Positions 8,517 through 17,455 of a stretch of 45,809 bases of DNA are shown here, piece after piece. Below the pieces are notes generated by a model, which saw only the letters and a list, made by a program, of their open reading frames with translations, was not told where the DNA came from and ran no database searches. Source of the DNA: J054 sp964613615 (GTDB lineage Bacteria; Pseudomonadota; Gammaproteobacteria; Steroidobacterales; GCA-2729495). Within the stretch, counting starts at the first letter, position 1. The number at the start of each line of letters is the position of its first letter. The position numbers and the translations under genes are program-made. The stretch covers positions 1 to 45,809 of the forward strand of contig CAZTIB010000149.1 in assembly GCA_964613615.1 (NCBI GenBank), given 5' to 3'.

Positions 8517-10160
8517 ATGAACCACGCTGCAAAGTGCCGGGAAATTCAATGCGAGCCATACAGCGACCAGCGGCCGGGAACGGCCGGTCTGCGCAAGAAG
8601 GTGGCGGTATTTCGCCAGCCCCACTACCTGGAGACCTTTCTCGAGGCCATTTTTCGGACGGTGCAAATCGCCCCCGGCTCTGCCCTCGTGGTGGGCGGTG
8701 ACGGACGCTACATGAACCGGGAATCAATTCCGGTCATTGCCGGTATCGCGGCAGCGCACGGCGTCGGCCGCATTGTCACCGGCGTGGACGGCCGGCTGTC
8801 GACACCGGCCGCCTCGCACCTGATTCGTGACAAGCAAGCGGCGGGCGGGTTGCTGCTGACTGCCAGTCACAACCCCGGGGGTCCGGACGGCGACTTCGGT
8901 TTAAAGTTCAACACGGCCACCGGCGGCCAGGCGCCGGAGGCCATTACCGAGGCCATCTATGCGGCGAGCCAGACGATTCGCTCCTACCGCCTGTGCGACC
9001 TGCCGGAACTGCCGTTGTCTACCGTGGGCGAATACGCACTCGGCGACATCGTGCTGGAAGTCGTGGATTCCGAGGCGGGCTATGCGGCGCTAATGGAAAC
9101 GCTGTTCGACTTCGACCGGATGGCTGCCTGGCTCCGCCAGGGCAATCGCGTGGCTTTCGACGCGCTGCACGCGGTTACAGGGCCCTATGCCCGCGAGATA
9201 TTCTGCAACCGGTTGGGTGCGCCGCACTCCGCCGTGCTGCACGCCGAGCCGTTGCCGGATTTCGGCGGTTTTCATCCGGATCCGAATCCCGTCGATGCCG
9301 TCCACCTTGTCAAGCTGTCGCAGTCGCCGGATTCGCCGGCGTTGATTGCGGCGTCCGACGGCGACGGCGACCGCAATATGATTCTCGGCCCCGGCATGAT
9401 GGTCTCACCCTGCGACAGTATCGCCGTCATGCTCCACCACGCCGACAAGTTGCCGGGCTACCGCAACGGTGTGCCCGGCGTTGCGCGTTCCATGCCCACC
9501 AGCCGCGCGGTCGATGCGGTGGCAGAGGCTCTCGGCATCCCCTGCTACGAAACACCGACGGGGTGGCGATTCTTCTGCAATCTGCTGGAAGCCGGACGAA
9601 TTGGCCTTTGCGGCGAAGAAAGCTTTGGCACGGGTTCTTCGCACACCCGGGAAAAAGACGGCCTGTGGGCCGTGCTGTTCTGGATGGACCTGCTGGCAGC
9701 GCTGCAAATGAGTCTCGGCGACGTTGTCCGGGATCACTGGCGCCGCTATGGCCGCCACTACTATCAACGCCAGGACTACTACATTGAAGATGCGGACAAG
9801 GCGCGGACCCTGGTCGAGACCCTTCGCGCCAGCCTGCCGGAGCTTCCCGCCCGCGACATCGGCGGTATCTCGATCACCACGGCCGACGATTTCCGCTACC
9901 AGGACCCGGTGGACGGCAGCGAGTCCGTGCACCAGGGTATCCGGGTGGCGCTTGCCGACGGTGGCCGCATTGTCTACCGGCTGTCGGGCACCGGGACCGC
10001 CGGTGCGACCTTGCGTGTGTACCTCGAACAATTTGAGCATGCCGGGGGACAGCTGGAACAACCCGTGGCCGATGCCCTCGCCTCGTTGGGCCAACGCGCC
10101 GTGGAACTCGGTCAGATCAAAAAATTTACCGGGCTTACCGCACCCACGGCCGCAATTTGA
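8517..10160 (+). CDS. pgm: Phosphoglucomutase (alpha-D-glucose-1-phosphate specific)
   Basis: Interconverts glucose-1-phosphate and glucose-6-phosphate at the branch to glycogen, cell-envelope sugars and glycolysis. From the ATG at 8517 it is 547 residues, matching the usual ~546. Visible motifs are DQRPGTAGLRKK near the N-terminus, the phosphoserine loop TASHNPGG (Ser117), the Mg-binding DGDGDRN (281-287), and the sugar-binding GEESFG (366-371). An AGGT-type Shine-Dalgarno lies about 9 bases upstream of 8517. The frame continues upstream to 8379, but those 46 residues look unlike the family. The stop is 1 bp from the convergent ppsR gene. Confidence 0.95.
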   Translation: MNHAAKCREIQCEPYSDQRPGTAGLRKKVAVFRQPHYLETFLEAIFRTVQIAPGSALVVGGDGRYMNRESIPVIAGIAAAHGVGRIVTGVDGRLSTPAASHLIRDKQAAGGLLLTASHNPGGPDGDFGLKFNTATGGQAPEAITEAIYAASQTIRSYRLCDLPELPLSTVGEYALGDIVLEVVDSEAGYAALMETLFDFDRMAAWLRQGNRVAFDALHAVTGPYAREIFCNRLGAPHSAVLHAEPLPDFGGFHPDPNPVDAVHLVKLSQSPDSPALIAASDGDGDRNMILGPGMMVSPCDSIAVMLHHADKLPGYRNGVPGVARSMPTSRAVDAVAEALGIPCYETPTGWRFFCNLLEAGRIGLCGEESFGTGSSHTREKDGLWAVLFWMDLLAALQMSLGDVVRDHWRRYGRHYYQRQDYYIEDADKARTLVETLRASLPELPARDIGGISITTADDFRYQDPVDGSESVHQGIRVALADGGRIVYRLSGTGTAGATLRVYLEQFEHAGGQLEQPVADALASLGQRAVELGQIKKFTGLTAPTAAI

Positions 10161-10161
10161 C

Positions 10162-10989
10162 CTACAGTCGCCGCGTGCGCCGCTCGATACGGGTTCGGTC
10201 GAGGATCGTACTGGCGATTTCCTCGATAGAGAGCCGCGTCGTATCCAGGTACGGCACCTGGTAACGCGCGAACAGGCTTTCTGCGGCGCGTAGCTCAAAG
10301 TTCACCTGCTGCGGGCTGGCGTACTTTCCCGTGGACCGCCGTTCCTTGCGGATCTCCTGCAGGCGCTCCGGTTCAATAGTCAGTCCGAATAGCCTGTCGC
10401 GGCAAGGCTCGAGGGCCTTTGGCAGATCGCCGGTTTCCAGTTCATCCTCGGCCAGCGGGTAGTTGGCCGCGAAGATGCCGTAGCTCATCGCCAGGTAAAG
10501 ACAGGTAGGCGTCTTGCCCGAGCGGGACACCCCGATCAGGATAATGTCGGCACGCGCATAGTCGCGTGTGCGCGTGCCGTCGTCGTAGTTCAGGGCAAAG
10601 TTGGTGGCCTCGATGCGCTGATCGTAGGCACCCACATCATGCATGCCGTGGGCACGGCCCACGGCGTGGGATGAGGCGGTCTGCAATTCGCGCTCAAGGG
10701 GCGACAGAAAAGTTGCAAAAAAATCCAGAAAAAGCCCCCTGACATGGCGGAACTGCTCGCGGAACTCATCCTGCACGAGAGTACTGAAAACGATAGGACT
10801 GGTGCCCTGCTCCACGCCGGTGGCGTTGATCCGCTCGACGACGTCCCGTGCCTTGTCAATGCTATCGACAAATGGCAGAGTCACCCGATCGAAGTCGTGG
10901 CTGTCAAACTGCGTGAGGAGACTGTGGCCCAGCGTTTCCGCCGTTACCCCGGTCTGGTCCGATACAAAAAAAACTGTCCGGCGTGCCAT
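10162..10989 (-). CDS. ppsR: PEP synthase regulatory protein (bifunctional kinase/pyrophosphorylase, DUF299)
   Basis: This protein inactivates PEP synthase by ADP-dependent phosphorylation of a threonine and reactivates it by Pi-dependent dephosphorylation. It has 275 residues from the ATG at 10989 (MARRTVFFVSDQTGVTAETL), which is the standard N-terminus. The nucleotide-binding loop is GVSRSGKT at 153-160, and the domain extends through the family's ERLQEIR and the C-terminal RLSIEEIA segments. It is divergent from ppsA, with start codons 73 bp apart, the classic arrangement that lets both genes share a control region. Confidence 0.93.
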   Translation of the reverse strand: MARRTVFFVSDQTGVTAETLGHSLLTQFDSHDFDRVTLPFVDSIDKARDVVERINATGVEQGTSPIVFSTLVQDEFREQFRHVRGLFLDFFATFLSPLERELQTASSHAVGRAHGMHDVGAYDQRIEATNFALNYDDGTRTRDYARADIILIGVSRSGKTPTCLYLAMSYGIFAANYPLAEDELETGDLPKALEPCRDRLFGLTIEPERLQEIRKERRSTGKYASPQQVNFELRAAESLFARYQVPYLDTTRLSIEEIASTILDRTRIERRTRRL

Positions 10990-11062
10990 TGACTGAATTA
11001 GATCCTGAATCCTGCTTAACCGAATTTTCCACTTCTGGGGAAACAGCTCAAGGGAGACTGCC

Positions 11063-13426
11063 GTGACGGCGTGGGTGATTCCACTCGAGCAACTGAGTCT
11101 GAAGGACCTGGACTCCGTGGGCGGCAAGAACTCGTCATTGGGCGAGATGATCAGCCAGCTCGGCAGCCTGGGCGTCAAGGTTCCGGGTGGCTTTGCCACC
11201 ACGGCCGAGGCCTACCGCGGCTTCCTCGCCCGGGATGGTCTCGCCGACCGGATCAATGGCGAGCTTAACAGGCTCGACGTGGATGACGTCGAAGCATTGG
11301 CCGAAACCGGCGCCAGGATTCGCGACTGGGTGCTTAAGGCGCCGCTGCCCCAGGAGCTGGAGGCCGAAATCCGGGCCGAGTGGGACAAGCTCACCGCCGG
11401 CCACGGACCAGACCTGGCCGTGGCAGTTCGCTCGTCGGCCACGGCCGAAGACCTGCCAGACGCATCTTTCGCCGGCCAGCAGGAAAGCCTGCTGAACGTT
11501 CGCGGCATCGATGGCCTGTTGCAGGCCATTCACATCGTATTCGCGTCACTCTACACCGACCGCGCCATCGCCTACCGGGTCCACCAGGGCTTCGCCCACG
11601 ACCAGGTGGCCCTGTCGGCCGGCATCCAGCAGATGGTGCGCAGCGACCTTGCTGCCAGCGGCGTGCTGTTCACGCTGGATACCGAAACCGGGTTTCGGGA
11701 TGTGGTGTTCATCACCTCCGCCTACGGGCTCGGCGAGACCATCGTGCAGGGCCAGGTCAACCCGGATGAGTTCTACGTCTTCAAACCCGCTTTGCGAGCG
11801 GGCAAACGAGCTATCGTGCGCAAGCAGCTCGGCGGTAAGGCGATCAAGATGGTCTACGCAACCGGCGGCAGCGACAGCGTCAAGACCATAGACGTCGACC
11901 CCGCTGAACAGGAGCGCTTCTCGCTCACTGACGACGAGATCGAAACGCTGGCGCGATATGCGCTGACGGTCGAGGAACACTACGGCCGGCCGATGGACAT
12001 CGAGTGGGCCAAAGACGGCGAAGACGGCCAGATCTACCTGCTGCAGGCTCGCCCGGAAACCGTGCAGAGCCGCCGAGGCAACGCGCTGCAGCGCTTTACG
12101 CTCAAGGACACCGCCGAGGTGCTGGTGCGGGGACGCAGCATCGGTCACAAGATCGGTGCCGGCAAGATTCGCAATATTCGCGACGTTGGTGAAATGAGCC
12201 GCCTGCAGCCGGGCGACGTGCTGGTAGCAGACATGACGGACCCGGACTGGGAACCGGTGATGAAGCGCGCTGCGGCGATTGTCACCGACCGGGGCGGGCG
12301 CACCTGTCACGCGGCCATCATTGCCCGTGAACTGGGCATTCCCGCCGTCGTAGGCTGCGGCGACGCCACCGAGGCCCTGCAGGATGGCCAGGAAGTGACG
12401 GTGTCCTGCGCCGAGGGCGATGAAGGCCTCGTGTACGCCGGGTGCCTGTCCTTCGAAGAGCAGCACATCGAGCTGGAGCGGCTGCCCGAGCTGCCGGTGA
12501 AGCTGATGATGAACGTCGGTAATCCGGAACGGGCCTTCGACTTCGCCGGTATTCCCAACGAGGGTGTTGGCCTGGCCCGACTAGAGTTCATTGTGAACCG
12601 GATGATCGGCGTGCATCCGAAGGCGCTGCTTGAATACAAGGATCTGCGCCCCGCCTTGCAACGGGAGATCGACACCCACATTGCAGGGTACCCGGATCCC
12701 ATCGAGTTCTTCGTCGCCAAGCTGAGTGAAGGCATCGCCAGCATTGCCGCCGCTTTCGCACCCAAGCCCGTGATCGTGAGACTGTCGGACTTCAAGTCCA
12801 ACGAATACGCGAACCTGGTGGGCGGACGCCAGTACGAACCCCACGAAGAGAACCCGATGATCGGTTTTCGCGGCGCGGGGCGTTATCTCGCCGACAGCTT
12901 CAGACCGTGCTTCGAACTCGAATGCCGGGCGCTGAAGCGGGTCCGTGAAGACATGGGCCTGGACAACGTGCAGGTCATGGTGCCGTTCATACGCACCGTC
13001 GATGAAGGCCGCGGCGTTGTGGAACTGCTGGCGGCGAACGGGCTGAAACGCGGCGACAATGGTCTCAAGCTCATCATGATGTGCGAAGTTCCCACTAACG
13101 CCCTGCTGGCCGACCAGTATCTCGAGCATTTCGACGGCATGTCCATCGGCTCCAATGATATGACGCAGCTGACCCTGGGCCTGGACCGGGACTCGGGCCT
13201 GATCGCTGACCGCTTCGACGAGCGCGACCCGGCGGTGCTGGCGCTGCTGACGATGGCTATCTCCGCATGTCTCCGCCAGAACAAGTACATCGGTATCTGC
13301 GGCCAAGGCCCGTCGGACCATCCCGACTTCGCTCGCTGGTTGCTGGATCAGGGCATTGAGACCATTTCTCTCAACCCGGACAGCGTGCTCGACACCTGGC
13401 TGTTCCTGGCCGGCGAGAGCGTCTAA
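11063..13426 (+). CDS. ppsA: Phosphoenolpyruvate synthase
   Basis: Converts pyruvate and ATP to PEP, AMP and Pi for gluconeogenesis. 787 residues from a GTG start with AGGGAGA 5 bases upstream. The order is an N-terminal ATP-grasp-like domain (VGGKNSSLGEM, AVRSSATAEDLPDASFAGQQ), a swivelling domain with the phosphohistidine in GGRTCHAAIIAREL (His416), and a C-terminal PEP-binding barrel with the catalytic Cys in CGQGPSD (Cys746). These match His421 and Cys751 of E. coli PpsA (792 aa). The Thr just before His-416's Cys is the residue expected to be modified by the divergently encoded PpsR. Confidence 0.96.
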   Translation: MTAWVIPLEQLSLKDLDSVGGKNSSLGEMISQLGSLGVKVPGGFATTAEAYRGFLARDGLADRINGELNRLDVDDVEALAETGARIRDWVLKAPLPQELEAEIRAEWDKLTAGHGPDLAVAVRSSATAEDLPDASFAGQQESLLNVRGIDGLLQAIHIVFASLYTDRAIAYRVHQGFAHDQVALSAGIQQMVRSDLAASGVLFTLDTETGFRDVVFITSAYGLGETIVQGQVNPDEFYVFKPALRAGKRAIVRKQLGGKAIKMVYATGGSDSVKTIDVDPAEQERFSLTDDEIETLARYALTVEEHYGRPMDIEWAKDGEDGQIYLLQARPETVQSRRGNALQRFTLKDTAEVLVRGRSIGHKIGAGKIRNIRDVGEMSRLQPGDVLVADMTDPDWEPVMKRAAAIVTDRGGRTCHAAIIARELGIPAVVGCGDATEALQDGQEVTVSCAEGDEGLVYAGCLSFEEQHIELERLPELPVKLMMNVGNPERAFDFAGIPNEGVGLARLEFIVNRMIGVHPKALLEYKDLRPALQREIDTHIAGYPDPIEFFVAKLSEGIASIAAAFAPKPVIVRLSDFKSNEYANLVGGRQYEPHEENPMIGFRGAGRYLADSFRPCFELECRALKRVREDMGLDNVQVMVPFIRTVDEGRGVVELLAANGLKRGDNGLKLIMMCEVPTNALLADQYLEHFDGMSIGSNDMTQLTLGLDRDSGLIADRFDERDPAVLALLTMAISACLRQNKYIGICGQGPSDHPDFARWLLDQGIETISLNPDSVLDTWLFLAGESV

Positions 13427-13467
13427 CCAATCGCTGCCAGGCGACGGCCGCCACGGGCTCTTTTCCA

Positions 13468-13751
13468 GTGGGAGCGGCTTTGTGGTCAGCACGGCCTTAT
13501 GTCGCGCAGCACATGGATGTGCGGGAGCGACCAGCCGCGATCTCGCTCAACAGACCGCCGAGCCAGATTAAGGCCCTACGCGGCTGAAGCCGCTCCTACC
13601 ATGAAGAATTAGCCTTGTCGGCCCGCTGCAGGCGCTGATGGCAGCTGCAAATGCTTAAATCGGTGGGAGCGGCTTTAGCCGCGACAAAGACAAGTGCGGC
13701 AGATAGTCGACCAAGATCGCGGCTAAAGCCGCTCCCACCATGATGAATTAG
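13468..13751 (+). repeat. Cluster of REP-like palindromic repeats
   Basis: The non-coding stretch after ppsA carries four copies of a short palindromic unit built on GTGGGAGCGGCTTTAGCCGC. They lie at 13468-13481 (partial), 13578-13600 (reverse, GCGGCTGAAGCCGCTCCTACC), 13662-13685 (forward) and 13717-13751 (reverse, followed by ATGATGAATTAG; the 13578 copy is followed by ATGAAGAATTAG). Paired opposite orientations are typical of bacterial interspersed mosaic elements. They can form hairpins that stabilise the ppsA message or act as gyrase or protein sites. No RAYT transposase is present in the window. Confidence 0.85.
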
Positions 13752-13769
13752 TGTCGCCGACCAGTTTTT

Positions 13770-14492
13770 CTACAAGTCGCTCCAGCTGGACTTACGACGC
13801 CAGCGGAGACGCGGCAGAATCAGCCCAAGGATAATGCCCACGATCACGACGCCCGCGCCGACGACAAACCATTCGCGCGCAGCGCGACCCTCCAGGTCTT
13901 CGTTCTCTCGTTGCAATTCTGTGACCGTCTGTTCGGCCGCGGCCAGTCGCTCGCGCAGCTGCTGGTTGTCCTGATCGATCTGGATGACGTTTGATGACAG
14001 GCGGCGAATGTCGCCGAGTTGCGACTGCAAGGTCGTGCCGGAACGCTCCAGCTCGGCCACTTGCCGTTGCAGCTGATCGCGCTCTTTGCGCAGCTCGCCC
14101 AACTGCTGCTGCAGTTCCTTCGCCTTGCCATTACTGGCGGCAAGCTGCTGTTCCACGTTTGGTAAGCGCACCCGAGCGGGCGGCGTCTTCAGCAAGTAGC
14201 GCGACAGCATCCAACCCTCGGCGCCGCCCGGCGTGCGCACCCGCGCATAGCCCTCTGCCTCGTCCAGCTCCAGCAGCTCAACCTGAGACCCGCTGGACAG
14301 CATGCGCACGATACTCTGGCGGTTGCCCTTGCCCGAGCGCAGCATGACTTCGAAAGAATCGGAGACCCAGCGGTCCCCTTGCTGGGCAGTTGCGGGGAAT
14401 GACGCAACGCTCGCCAGAATCAGCACCCCAATCGCCACGAAGGCGCGCCCACGCGCCCGCGCGTCTGCGAGTTTGTCCCTGCTGGCCAACAC
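13770..14492 (-). CDS. SH3-domain and coiled-coil membrane-anchored protein (YgiM-like, TIGR04211)
   Basis: 240 residues from the GTG at 14492, which has AAGGGG six bases upstream. In-frame GTG/ATG codons up to 14555 would add 21 basic residues. A signal peptide (AFVAIGVLILASVASFPATAQ) is followed by a bacterial SH3 domain (VMLRSGKG...VELLELDEAEGYARVRTPGG..GWMLSRYL). Next come a long coiled coil rich in Gln/Leu/Glu, a C-terminal transmembrane helix (FVVGAGVVIVGIILGLILP) and a basic end. This architecture is that of E. coli YgiM and suggests a periplasmic envelope protein. The precise role is unknown. Confidence 0.85.
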   Translation of the reverse strand: MLASRDKLADARARGRAFVAIGVLILASVASFPATAQQGDRWVSDSFEVMLRSGKGNRQSIVRMLSSGSQVELLELDEAEGYARVRTPGGAEGWMLSRYLLKTPPARVRLPNVEQQLAASNGKAKELQQQLGELRKERDQLQRQVAELERSGTTLQSQLGDIRRLSSNVIQIDQDNQQLRERLAAAEQTVTELQRENEDLEGRAAREWFVVGAGVVIVGIILGLILPRLRWRRKSSWSDL

Positions 14493-14592
14493 CCGTATCC
14501 CCTTCGCAACAACCCGGCCACGGGGCCGGGGAATGCTAGACTTTAACATAGCCACTTTAGGCCTTTCGACGTTCGGCTCCCGGGGGTTCCTG

Positions 14593-14970
14593 ATGACTTT
14601 TGCCTATTGGTGCGTGCTGGTCGCCGCCATTTTGCCGCTGGTATGGATTGGTATCGCGAAGAGCGGGGTCGCGGACTACGACAATGACCGTCCTCGCGCG
14701 GCGCTGGCCCGCGCCGAGGGCCGTGCGCAGCGTGCCCACTGGGCCGAGCAGAACGCGCTGGAAGCCTTCCCGCCCTTCGCTGCGGGCGTAATCATCGCGC
14801 ATCTCACAGGCGGCGCCGCGCAGCTGACCATCGACGTTCTAGCCGGCGTGTTCATTGCTGCCCGCATCGTCCACGGCCTGGCCTATGTCAGCGACAAGGG
14901 CCTGCCACGCTCCTTCGCCTGGCTCACCGGCTTTGCCTGCATGATTGGCCTGTTCATCGCCGCGGCGTGA
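14593..14970 (+). CDS. MAPEG family membrane protein
   Basis: 125 residues from the ATG at 14593. Four hydrophobic helices are visible: residues ~3-23, a second around the AFPPFAAGVIIAHL segment, a third at IDVLAGVFIAARIVHGLAYV, and a fourth at FAWLTGFACMIGLFIAA. The motif QNALEAFPPFAAG followed by ARIVHGLAYV is characteristic of the MAPEG superfamily, which includes glutathione transferases and peroxidases of eicosanoid metabolism. Bacterial members of this short type are largely uncharacterised. It is divergent from the ygiM-like gene. Confidence 0.85.
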   Translation: MTFAYWCVLVAAILPLVWIGIAKSGVADYDNDRPRAALARAEGRAQRAHWAEQNALEAFPPFAAGVIIAHLTGGAAQLTIDVLAGVFIAARIVHGLAYVSDKGLPRSFAWLTGFACMIGLFIAAA

Positions 14971-14979
14971 TACTGGTAT

Positions 14980-15534
14980 TCAGTCGGTGGCCACGCGGAG
15001 CAGGTGTTCCCGATAGTGGCGCAATTCGTTAATGGAATCACGAATGTCCGCCAGCGCGAGATGCTCGGCCGCCTTGCCAATGCCCTGCAGCACGTTGGGT
15101 GCCCAGAGGCCGGCCAGAATTTTCAAAGTGCTGACGTCGAGATTGCGGTAATGGAAAAATGCTTCCAGCCGCGGCATTTCGCGGGCCATGAACCGCCGGT
15201 CCTGGCAAATGCTGTTGCCGCACATCGGCGACGTGTTCGCATCGAGATGCCGGCCGAGGAAGTCCAGGGTTTGTTGCTCGGCCTGCTCCACTGTGATTGT
15301 GCTGTTCCTGACACGCTGGACCAGACCCGACTTGCCGTGCTGGCGGGTATTCCATTCATCCATGCCGTCGAGCACGTGGTCGGGCTGATGAATGGCGAGC
15401 ACCGGACCTTCGGCAATCTCATTCAAATCTCCGTCCGTCACGATCGTCGCGATCTCGATGATGCCGTCGCGGCTGGTATCGAGACCGGTCATTTCAAGAT
15501 CGATCCAGATCAACCTGCTTTCGTTGGTCGCCAT
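14980..15534 (-). CDS. orn: Oligoribonuclease
   Basis: A DEDDh 3'-5' exonuclease that degrades 2-5 nt RNAs, including pGpG from c-di-GMP turnover. 184 residues from the ATG at 15534. The first catalytic acidic pair is in IWIDLEMTGLD, the ExxT segment is IIEIATIVTDGDL, the middle Asp lies in GNSICQDRRFM, and the C-terminal His-Asp pair sits in ALADIRDSINELRHY. It is divergent from rsgA with 65 bp between starts, the same neighbourhood as in many gammaproteobacteria. The convergent MAPEG gene ends 9 bp away. Confidence 0.95.
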   Translation of the reverse strand: MATNESRLIWIDLEMTGLDTSRDGIIEIATIVTDGDLNEIAEGPVLAIHQPDHVLDGMDEWNTRQHGKSGLVQRVRNSTITVEQAEQQTLDFLGRHLDANTSPMCGNSICQDRRFMAREMPRLEAFFHYRNLDVSTLKILAGLWAPNVLQGIGKAAEHLALADIRDSINELRHYREHLLRVATD

Positions 15535-15599
15535 AGACGCGCGGGAGACAGTGGAACGAACCCCGATTCTAGCAAAGCGCGGCGCCATCACGCGGCCTC

Positions 15600-16499
15600 A
15601 TGACTGAGCCTGGCGACGCGCGGACGGCGGTGATTGTTGCAGCCCACGGGCGCCGGGGGCGCCTGAAAGACGCGCACGCCGCCGAGCACCCTTACGTCGT
15701 GCGCGGCCGTCGGCTGCGCGTCGTGTGCGGTGACCGGGTGCAGTGGGAGCCGGGGCAGCACAACGAAGTCACCGTGACGGCCCTGCAACCGCGCGCCAAC
15801 TCCCTGCGCAGACTGGATACCGCGCGCAACACCACCGAGGTCCTGGCGGCAAACCTCACCCTCGTGGGGGTGGTCTGCGCCAGCGAACCCGAGCCCGACT
15901 GGTTTGTGATTGACCGTTACCTGTGCGCCGCCGCCGACATGGACGCCGGTGCAATCATTGTGGTCAACAAGTGCGAGCTGGGGAGGCCCGATCCGGCGGA
16001 GCTGGACACCTATCGCCGGGCCGGCTATCGCGTGCTGGAAGTGTCGGCCCAGGCGGGCCAGGGCCTCCCCGCACTGGCCCAGGCCTTCGACGACGAGACA
16101 GGCATCCTGGTCGGGCAGTCAGGCGTCGGCAAATCCTCGCTGATCAATCGACTCGTACCCGGCGTAGCAGTCAGCACCAGCGGGCTGACCCGCGGGACTG
16201 CCGAAGGCCGGCACACGACCACCGCGTCGGTCATGCACCCATTGCCTGGCGGTGGGCGCCTGATCGACGCTCCGGGCGTGCGCGACTTTCTGCCCGTGAT
16301 AGACGATGACCGCGCGGTGCAGGTTGGCTTTGCCGAGATTCTTGCCGCGGCTGCGCATTGCCGATTCACGGATTGCCGGCATATGCGGGAACCGGGTTGT
16401 GCGGTAAAGACCGCGGTGGAAAAAGCTGAGATCAGCGCACGACGATACGAAAGCTACCGGCGTCTGCTGCGCAGCACGCAGTCGGCAACATCACGCTGA
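15600..16499 (+). CDS. rsgA: Ribosome small-subunit biogenesis GTPase RsgA
   Basis: A circularly permuted GTPase that acts late in 30S maturation. 299 residues: an N-terminal OB-fold (VRGRRLRVVCGDRVQWEP), then G motifs in permuted order: NKCE as G4 (in VVNKCELG), the P-loop GQSGVGKSS at 172-180, and DAPGVRDF as G3. The C-terminal zinc-binding region is CRFTDCRHMREPGC. The usual DTPG is DAPG here, a tolerated variant. The 3' end overlaps the convergent recR by 9 bp. Confidence 0.94.
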   Translation: MTEPGDARTAVIVAAHGRRGRLKDAHAAEHPYVVRGRRLRVVCGDRVQWEPGQHNEVTVTALQPRANSLRRLDTARNTTEVLAANLTLVGVVCASEPEPDWFVIDRYLCAAADMDAGAIIVVNKCELGRPDPAELDTYRRAGYRVLEVSAQAGQGLPALAQAFDDETGILVGQSGVGKSSLINRLVPGVAVSTSGLTRGTAEGRHTTTASVMHPLPGGGRLIDAPGVRDFLPVIDDDRAVQVGFAEILAAAAHCRFTDCRHMREPGCAVKTAVEKAEISARRYESYRRLLRSTQSATSR

Positions 16500-17096
16500 T
16501 TCGACTGCTGTACGCGACGCAATAGCGCGATACAGGGTGCTGCTGTCGACATATTCGAGCTCGCCGCCCATGGGCACGCCGTGGGCAATGCGACTGGCTG
16601 CGACGCCAAATTCCGCCGCCAGGCCGCCCAGGTAGGCCGCCGTTGCCTCGCCTTCCACGGTCGCACTGGTAGCGAGCACCAGTTCCTTGATAGCCCCACC
16701 CGCCAGTTGCTCGCGCAACAGATCAACACCGAGCTCGGCCGGCCCGACGCCATCCAGGGGTGACAGGCGTCCGAGCAGCACGAAGTAGCGGCCGCGATAA
16801 CCACCGGATTCCTCTACCGCCACGAGGTCCGCCGGCGATTCCACCACGCAAACCAGTTCGTGTTCGCGGCGGGAGTCAACACACACCGGGCAAATATCTG
16901 ACTCCGTCAGCATGCGGCAGCGAGTACACAGCCCGACTCGCTCGGCCGCAGTGCCAAGGGCAGCCACCAGGCGCGCTGCACCTTCGCGGTCTTTCTCGAG
17001 CAGGTGCAATGCCATGCGCTGGGCGGACTTCGGCCCCACGCCGGGCAAGCAGCGCAAGGCGTCGAGCAATTCCTGCAGGCTGGGAGAAAAATTCAC
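16491..17096 (-). CDS. recR: Recombination mediator protein RecR
   Basis: Works with RecO (and RecF) to load RecA on SSB-coated gaps. 201 residues, the usual size. An N-terminal helix-hairpin-helix is visible (LRCLPGVGPKSAQRMALHLL), then a four-Cys zinc finger (CTRCRMLTESDICPVC), then a Toprim domain (VCVVESPADLVAVEESGGYR). It is the last gene of the dnaX-ybaB-recR operon, with 12 bp to ybaB. The order is the conserved one. Confidence 0.96.
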   Translation of the reverse strand: MNFSPSLQELLDALRCLPGVGPKSAQRMALHLLEKDREGAARLVAALGTAAERVGLCTRCRMLTESDICPVCVDSRREHELVCVVESPADLVAVEESGGYRGRYFVLLGRLSPLDGVGPAELGVDLLREQLAGGAIKELVLATSATVEGEATAAYLGGLAAEFGVAASRIAHGVPMGGELEYVDSSTLYRAIASRTAVESA

Positions 17097-17108
17097 GCCG
17101 CGTCGCTG

Positions 17109-17432
17109 TCAGAACGGCAGCTGCAGGCCCCCGGGCAGCCCCATGCCCCCGGCCATGCCCGAGAATTTGTCCTGCACCGTGCGCTCGACCTTGCGGACCG
17201 CGTCGTTAAAGGCCGCTACCAGCACATCTTCGAGCATGTCGCGGTCATCGCCGACCAGGGATGGGTCGATCTTGATGCCGCGCACCTCGTGCCGACAGGT
17301 CATCGACAGCTTGACGAGCCCGCCACCGGCCTCGCCCTCGACTTCGAGATTGCCGAGCTCTTCCTGAGCTTTCTGCATCTCGGCCTGCATTTTCTGAGCC
17401 TGCTTCATCAGCTGGCCGATATCCGCCTTCAT
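17109..17432 (-). CDS. ybaB: YbaB/EbfC nucleoid-associated protein
   Basis: 107 residues; a small dimeric DNA-binding protein that acts on the nucleoid. The sequence begins KADIGQLMKQAQKMQAEMQK and continues with the family core (VEGEAGGGLVKLSMTCRHEV) and the C-terminal PGGLQLPF tail. It sits between dnaX (23 bp downstream of its stop) and recR, which is the standard location and supports the assignment. Confidence 0.95.
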   Translation of the reverse strand: MKADIGQLMKQAQKMQAEMQKAQEELGNLEVEGEAGGGLVKLSMTCRHEVRGIKIDPSLVGDDRDMLEDVLVAAFNDAVRKVERTVQDKFSGMAGGMGLPGGLQLPF

Positions 17433-17455
17433 GGGTGAGCATCTCCGTCTGGGTG

